Assembly (NCBI GenBank): GCA_903861055.1 | Contig: CAIOSU010000067.1 | Location: 1 to 11,719, forward strand | Direction of reading: 5' to 3' | Length of the DNA stretch: 11,719 nucleotides | Origin: an uncultured bacterium | GTDB lineage: Bacteria; Bacteroidota; Bacteroidia; Chitinophagales; CAIOSU01 | Shown here: positions 8,269 through 11,719 of the stretch, one piece after another | How the letters are laid out: each line of letters starts with the position of its first letter | Position numbering within the stretch: position 1 is the first letter of the stretch | Notes under the pieces: model-generated | What the model saw: only the letters and a program-made list of their open reading frames with translations | Database searches by the model: none | What the model was told of the DNA's origin: nothing | Made by a program: the position numbers and the translations under genes

Positions 8269-9198
8269 ATGGTAAGTATGACCGCTAAAGAGACAGTATT
8301 AATTACCGGTGGATCGGGCTTAGTTGGTGCCCGCTTGAGCCAATTATTGTTGGATGCGGGCTACCAAGTGATACACTTGGGGCGCAAAAAATCTCGCAGT
8401 GGCAGCATACTTACCTACCAGTGGGATTTGAAAAAAGGCACCATTGAAGTGGAGGCCCTGTTGCGTGCCGACCATATTATTCACCTTGCAGGGGCGGGGG
8501 TGGTTGACTCGCGCTGGACTGATGAGCGTAAAAAAGAAATTTTGAGCAGCCGTGTTGATAGTGCCAATTTGCTATTGACCGAGCTCAAAAAAATGCAACT
8601 AAAACCCATAACCTTTGTGTCGGCGTCGGCAGTGGGGTATTATGGCAATACAGGCTCGGCCTTAGTAGCCGAAGATGCCGAGCCGGGCAATGATTTTTTG
8701 GCGGAGGTATGCACTGCTTGGGAAAACGCCGCCAAACAGTTCGAAGAAATAGGCTCGCGGGTAGTTATGCTGCGCACTGGCATTGTATTATCAACTAAAG
8801 GCGGTGCACTGCCTAAAACCGCTGCACCAGTTAAGTTTGGCATTGGCGCTACCCTTGGCGATGGCACCCAATATGTGCCTTGGATACACATTGACGACCT
8901 CTGCGGCCAATACATTTATGCAATACAGAACGAAAAAATGAAGGGCATATACAATGCCGCGGCCCCGCAACCGGTTACCAACAAAGAGTTTACCGATAGT
9001 ATTGGCGATGCCCTAGGTAAAAAGACCATCAACGCCCCTGCCCCGGCTTTTGTACTTAAACTAGCCATGGGCGAAATGGCCATTGCCGTATTGGGCGGCC
9101 AACGCACCAGTAGTAAGAAAATACAGGATGCAGGCTTTACCTTCCATTTTGCGCAATTGGTACCAGCGCTAAAGGATGTTTTTGAGCGTGGGGTATAG
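8269..9198 (+). CDS. TIGR01777-family NAD(P)-binding epimerase (YfcH / SDR39U1-like)
   Basis: The product is a cytoplasmic Rossmann-fold protein of the extended SDR superfamily. The 309 residues open with VLITGGSGLVGARL (10-23), the dinucleotide-binding glycine motif. They continue with HLAGAGVVDSRWTDERKKEI (72-91), hallmark of the family, and SASAVGYYG (118-126), which holds the SDR serine and tyrosine positions. Next come LRTGIVLSTKGGALPK (168-183) and PWIHIDDL (204-211). A C-terminal DUF1731-type segment ends RTSSKKIQDAGFTFHF...ALKDVFERG. The family's reaction is not well established. The E. coli homologue YfcH and human SDR39U1 are also poorly characterised. Starts at 8269 (MVSM) or 8278 (MTAKETVLITGG) are equally plausible. 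It is transcribed away from the transporter operon and stands alone. No terminator hairpin is evident after it. Confidence 0.93.
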   Translation: MVSMTAKETVLITGGSGLVGARLSQLLLDAGYQVIHLGRKKSRSGSILTYQWDLKKGTIEVEALLRADHIIHLAGAGVVDSRWTDERKKEILSSRVDSANLLLTELKKMQLKPITFVSASAVGYYGNTGSALVAEDAEPGNDFLAEVCTAWENAAKQFEEIGSRVVMLRTGIVLSTKGGALPKTAAPVKFGIGATLGDGTQYVPWIHIDDLCGQYIYAIQNEKMKGIYNAAAPQPVTNKEFTDSIGDALGKKTINAPAPAFVLKLAMGEMAIAVLGGQRTSSKKIQDAGFTFHFAQLVPALKDVFERGV

Positions 9199-9245
9199 AG
9201 CTTTGTTAGAGTGAACCTTGATTTGGGTTGAATAGGTTGATGCAG

Positions 9246-9276
9246 TTTGCCATCAAATTTATTCTTGGTATTTTTA
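9246..9276 (+). promoter_or_regulatory. Possible promoter for the DUF433 gene
   Basis: TTTG at 9246-9249, a 19-base spacer and TATTTTTA at 9269-9276 match the Bacteroidota promoter TTTG-N19-21-TAnnTTTG, with only the last base differing. The expected start of transcription (about 9282) falls on the ATG at 9281, so the message would be leaderless or nearly so. This may be a real but unusual arrangement or a chance match. Confidence 0.3.
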
Positions 9277-9280
9277 CCAT

Positions 9281-9526
9281 ATGCAACTGGTACACCCAAA
9301 ATACAACCGCATAACAATTGACCCTGACATGTGCTTTGGGAAACCGTGCATTCGGGGTATGCGCATGCCAGTATCATCGGTGCTTGACTATTTGGCAAGC
9401 GGCATGACCTTGGATGAAATTCTGGTTGATTTTGACTTTCTTGAGCGCGAAGATATTTACCAAGCATTGGCTTTTGCCTCTGAAGCAATGCAGGAACGTT
9501 ATATTCCTTTTGGCAAGGCATCATGA
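9281..9526 (+). CDS. DUF433 family protein, predicted type II antitoxin
   Basis: The 81-residue product fits DUF433 (COG2442) along nearly its whole length. It has RITIDPDMCFGKPCIRGMRM (10-29), the family's IxxDPxxxxGKPxIRGxR pattern, then PVSSVLDYLASGMTLDEIL (30-48), and DFDFLEREDIYQALAFA (50-66). The small winged-helix-like fold is predicted to bind DNA and to neutralise a partner PIN-like nuclease of the DUF5615 / COG4634 group. The stop codon overlaps the start of that partner in the sequence ATGA (9523-9526), the usual translationally coupled layout. Here the partner is broken, so the antitoxin may be an orphan left after toxin loss, or may act as an anti-addiction factor. The gene has no clear Shine-Dalgarno sequence. 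Confidence 0.9.
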   Translation: MQLVHPKYNRITIDPDMCFGKPCIRGMRMPVSSVLDYLASGMTLDEILVDFDFLEREDIYQALAFASEAMQERYIPFGKAS

Positions 9527-9681
9527 AGTTTTTGCTTGATGTAAATATGCCTCCTCAATTAGCTGCATCTCTATCAAAGATTGGGCACGAAGCAAGAGCG
9601 TTGCCTATAGCTACACCTGCGCCCATGTATTTGCCTTGCGATTCTTTTTTTGAGGGTTGGATTCGCGTTTCATTTTCATAG
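9523..9681 (+). pseudogene. Truncated DUF5615 (PIN-like, COG4634) toxin gene
   Basis: The ATG at 9523 overlaps the DUF433 stop by four bases. The first ~27 residues, MKFLLDVNMPPQLAASLSKI followed by GHEARAL, match the N-terminus of DUF5615 proteins (MKFLLDxNLPxxLxxxLxxxGHxxxxV), including the acidic Asp6 of the PIN-like active site. After about residue 28 the reading (PIATPAPMYLPCDSF...) no longer resembles the family and stops at residue 52, where about 110-120 residues are expected. I read the other two plus-strand frames down to about 9750 and found no continuation (no later SDExIxxYA or TRDxDF block), so this is loss of the 3' part by deletion or insertion, not a simple frameshift. The product should lack the later acidic residues and be inactive as a nuclease. 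Confidence 0.75.
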
Positions 9682-9796
9682 GCTTCGGTTTAGTGGCTCC
9701 TTCAATATACTGAATTTTGCTGGACCTTGTTAATCCGAAATTTTCTAGACCTATTGCCTCTTTTTGGGAAACTGTTCCAGTTCTTTCAAATGTCGG
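9611..9796 (-). other. Coding-like minus-strand tail of unknown gene (possible remnant)
   Basis: Overlapping the broken toxin on the other strand is an open frame that ends at a TAG at 9611-9613 and is closed upstream by a TGA at 9797-9799, which already lies inside rhuM. It reads GLENFGLTRSSKIQYIEG, then ATKPKPMKMKRESNPQKK, then NRKANTWAQV. The basic, proline- and lysine-rich end looks like a natural protein C-terminus. There is no start codon of its own except the internal MKMK at 9679. I do not recognise the family. It could be the last codons of a gene whose body was deleted when the present rhuM boundary formed, or it could be chance. Confidence 0.2.
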
Positions 9797-10761
9797 TCAA
9801 AGTCTGATGGGAGTTCTTTTGACTGTTTTATGCTTGAAGCATTATATTTTTCATATTCTGCGTTTGCTATTTCCAGTGCCAAGTCATGTGATATTTTACC
9901 AGCATGAACTAAGACATCCCTATCATTAAGTTGTAAAAACCCATCTAGTTTGTTAATCCAATCTGCCATATGCATGGGTATACGCCTCATGGCTTGGCCT
10001 TCCGCAAATACTAAGTATTGCTCTACAAGATTGTTCAAGGCAAGCAACTCTTGTTCATTAAGATAGTTTTTGGCTATACCTATATCTTGCTTTCTAACCT
10101 TGGTGCCACGCCAATTTGTGAGGCCCATGTTGGTTTTAGTGTTATCGGCTCGGTTTGCAATTATCTCGGCGGCGGTCATACCAGTTATTGCCCAGTGCAT
10201 CTTATTTTGCACGGTTCTGAAAAAATTAATGCTGACATCTAAAGTGGGGTCATAGTCAACACTGGTTGCATATATATCGGTAATTTTTTGGTAGAACCTT
10301 CGCTCGGAGGTACGGATATCTTGAATACGCCTTAACAGCTCATCAAAATAATCAAAAGGTAGATCTGGGTTCTTTAGCCTTTCGTCATCAAGTACAAAAC
10401 CTTTAACAATATACTCCCGTATCCTTAATGTTGCCCATTGCCTAAACCTGGTTGCCACATGAGACTTGATGCGATAACCTACCGAAATAATTACATCAAG
10501 GTTGTAAAATTTTTGGTTGCGTTTTACCTCACGGCCACCTTCGTTTTGAACTATTAAGAAATCCTTAATAGTTGAAAGCTCAACTAACTCCTTTTCCTCA
10601 AAAATATTTTTGAGGTGTATATTGATATTGGGAATGCTGGTTTGAAACAATTCGGCCAACTGCTTTTGTGAAAGCCATACCGTTTCATGTTCCAAGCGAA
10701 CCTCTAGCTTGGTGTCGCCGTTTTCAGTTTGGTAAATTACTACCTGAGATTGATTATCCAT
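9751..10761 (-). CDS. RhuM family protein (Virulence_RhuM)
   Basis: The 336-residue product (ATG at 10761; an in-frame ATG at 10782 would add seven residues) is a full-length member of the RhuM family, named after a gene of the Salmonella SPI-3 island. It has VIYQTENGDTKLEVRLEHET at 9-28, the helix-turn-helix-like VWLSQKQLAELFQTSIPNIN at 28-47, KFYNLDVIISVGYRIKSHVA at 84-103, FRQWATLRIREYIVKGFVLD at 106-125, and ERRFYQKITDIYATSVDYD at 153-171. The biochemical role of RhuM is not settled. Homologues are common in genomic islands, near restriction-modification and toxin-antitoxin genes, and a DNA-linked role is inferred from the N-terminal domain. The gene starts 45 bases after the serine hydrolase stop, on the same strand. 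To the eye it is somewhat richer in A/T than its neighbours, which suits horizontal gain. Confidence 0.93.
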   Translation of the reverse strand: MDNQSQVVIYQTENGDTKLEVRLEHETVWLSQKQLAELFQTSIPNINIHLKNIFEEKELVELSTIKDFLIVQNEGGREVKRNQKFYNLDVIISVGYRIKSHVATRFRQWATLRIREYIVKGFVLDDERLKNPDLPFDYFDELLRRIQDIRTSERRFYQKITDIYATSVDYDPTLDVSINFFRTVQNKMHWAITGMTAAEIIANRADNTKTNMGLTNWRGTKVRKQDIGIAKNYLNEQELLALNNLVEQYLVFAEGQAMRRIPMHMADWINKLDGFLQLNDRDVLVHAGKISHDLALEIANAEYEKYNASSIKQSKELPSDFDRHLKELEQFPKKRQ

Positions 10762-10806
10762 ATGCCCAACGATATATTGCATACCAAAATAAGTTATTAT
10801 TTCAAC

Positions 10807-11719
10807 TTACTTCTCTTGCTCCATGGCCACGTTATCTAAATTGGCCTTGCGCACAGCATCGTATATGGCGTCGTGTATGTTGGTGCGGATTCCGCTGGTA
10901 AGTAGCTTGCGGTTTTCGGCATCGGGGTACACGCGGTTAGAAAGGAACACGTAAATAAGGTCGTTTTCGGGGTCGGCCCACACGCCAGTACCTGTAAAGC
11001 CGGTATGCCCAAACGTGTATTTAGATGCCATATTGCTGGTAGGCCCCCCAACGCCCGATGGCTCGGGCTTGTCAAAGCCCAACCCACGGCGGCTTCGGGT
11101 ATCCCATTGTTTCGTAAACTCCGATATGGTAGTTGGGCTAAGGTAGCGCACGCCCGCATACTCGCCACGGTTCACCAGCATCTGAAACAGGATGGCTAAA
11201 TCGTTGGCGCTTGAAAACAAGCCCGCATGGCCTCCTACCCCGCCCATCATGGCGGCACCTTGGTCGTGCACGAAACCGTGTACCAAGGTTTTACGGTAAA
11301 CCTTATCGTTTTCTGTAGGCGTAATACGCGACAACGGGAAACGCTCCGTAGGCATATAGCCCATGGTTGGCAACCCTAGCTTAGCATAAAAAGTAGTATC
11401 TAAAAAGTGTGGATAGTTGTCTTGCACTTGGTCTTCAATCACATCCTTCATCAATATAAAACCCAAATCGCTATATACATAAGTTGGGTCTTTGGTGAGC
11501 TTGGTTGTGTAGATGGTATTGATGATAGAATCTTTATAATCGACGCGCATGAACAGTTTGTCGGTTACTTTCAAGCAATACACGCTATCGGCATTTACCC
11601 GGTAGCAAATCGCAAACATGCTATCCTTAAGGGTTTGGGCATAAAAAGGGATATAGGGCTTCAATCCGGCATAATGCGTAAGCACATCGCGGGCATAGGC
11701 ATTGCCCAAGTCTTGCCCC
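10807..11719 (-). CDS. Serine hydrolase (class C beta-lactamase-like), C-terminal part; cut by right edge
   Basis: The frame is open through the right edge. The TTG at 11709 is probably not the real start, since in-frame codons (GQDL) continue upstream. About 303 residues are visible. VLTHYAGLKPYIPFY matches the LLTHxAGLxPxIPFY stretch typical of the serine hydrolase half of Bacteroidota NagZ-like (GH3) / beta-lactamase fusion proteins. VYSDLGFILMK supplies the Tyr-Ser-Asp equivalent of the YxN motif. GGVGGHAGLFSSANDLA is a family mark, and FGHTGFTGTG supplies HTG in place of the KTG box. The nucleophile motif SxxK should lie just beyond the window. Such proteins act in the periplasm on peptidoglycan-like or ester substrates. 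If it is the fusion, a GH3 domain would precede it. It ends AMEQEK, 45 bases before rhuM. Confidence 0.88.
   Translation of the reverse strand, partial: GQDLGNAYARDVLTHYAGLKPYIPFYAQTLKDSMFAICYRVNADSVYCLKVTDKLFMRVDYKDSIINTIYTTKLTKDPTYVYSDLGFILMKDVIEDQVQDNYPHFLDTTFYAKLGLPTMGYMPTERFPLSRITPTENDKVYRKTLVHGFVHDQGAAMMGGVGGHAGLFSSANDLAILFQMLVNRGEYAGVRYLSPTTISEFTKQWDTRSRRGLGFDKPEPSGVGGPTSNMASKYTFGHTGFTGTGVWADPENDLIYVFLSNRVYPDAENRKLLTSGIRTNIHDAIYDAVRKANLDNVAMEQEK

Noticed and set aside
9199..9245. Possible terminator after the TIGR01777 gene (AACC...GGTT pairing)
   Set aside because: The stem is only four pairs with a long loop and no T-run directly after it.
8640..9524. Long minus-strand open frames opposite the TIGR01777 and DUF433 genes
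   Set aside because: The plus-strand frames carry clear family motifs. The antisense translations are low-complexity and match nothing recognisable.
9682..9750. Distant inverted repeat TTCGG...CCGAA as a terminator between the convergent genes
   Set aside because: The five-base arms are about 46 bases apart with no T-tract, so a functional hairpin is unlikely.

Overview
The window looks like chromosomal DNA of a member of the Bacteroidota, probably outside Bacteroides itself (Cytophagia, Chitinophagia or Sphingobacteriia-like). This rests on inferred relationships: a DUF6427-like membrane protein, Bacteroidota-style oversized Dpp/Opp permeases, a serine hydrolase resembling the C-terminal half of the NagZ/serine-hydrolase fusions of that phylum, a general lack of Shine-Dalgarno sequences, and promoter-like strings of the TTTG / TAnnTTTG type. 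No RNA gene, CRISPR array or complete insertion sequence was seen.

Region 1 (8090 down to 1, minus strand) is a run of seven same-strand genes separated by 6 to 91 bases. In order of transcription they are: a lipoprotein peptide/solute-binding protein; two inner-membrane permeases of the DppB and DppC type; a secreted protein of unknown function (about 490 residues); a polytopic DUF6427-like protein; PurQ, the glutaminase subunit of FGAM synthase; and the start of an exported protein that runs off the left edge. The transporter has no ATPase genes beside it, so its ATPases must be encoded elsewhere. Both permeases carry large insertions compared with the enterobacterial proteins.

Region 2 (8091-8268) is a divergent intergenic region with a good -7 box for the minus-strand operon. 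It is followed by a plus-strand gene for a TIGR01777-family (YfcH-like) NAD(P)-dependent epimerase/SDR protein at 8269-9198.

Region 3 (about 9200-10800) reads as a small accessory patch. It holds a DUF433 antitoxin-like gene, then a DUF5615 (PIN-like) toxin gene in ATGA overlap that keeps only its first ~28 recognisable codons, then a stretch with a coding-like minus-strand tail of unknown origin, and finally a complete rhuM-family gene on the minus strand. The patch lies between housekeeping-type genes and looks like the worn remains of gene gain and loss.

Region 4 (10807-11719, minus) is the C-terminal part of a serine beta-lactamase-like hydrolase, cut by the right edge.

I found no convincing new multi-gene system. 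The points most worth checking are the broken toxin-antitoxin pair beside rhuM, the insertions in the two permeases, and the orphan secreted protein encoded next to the transporter.
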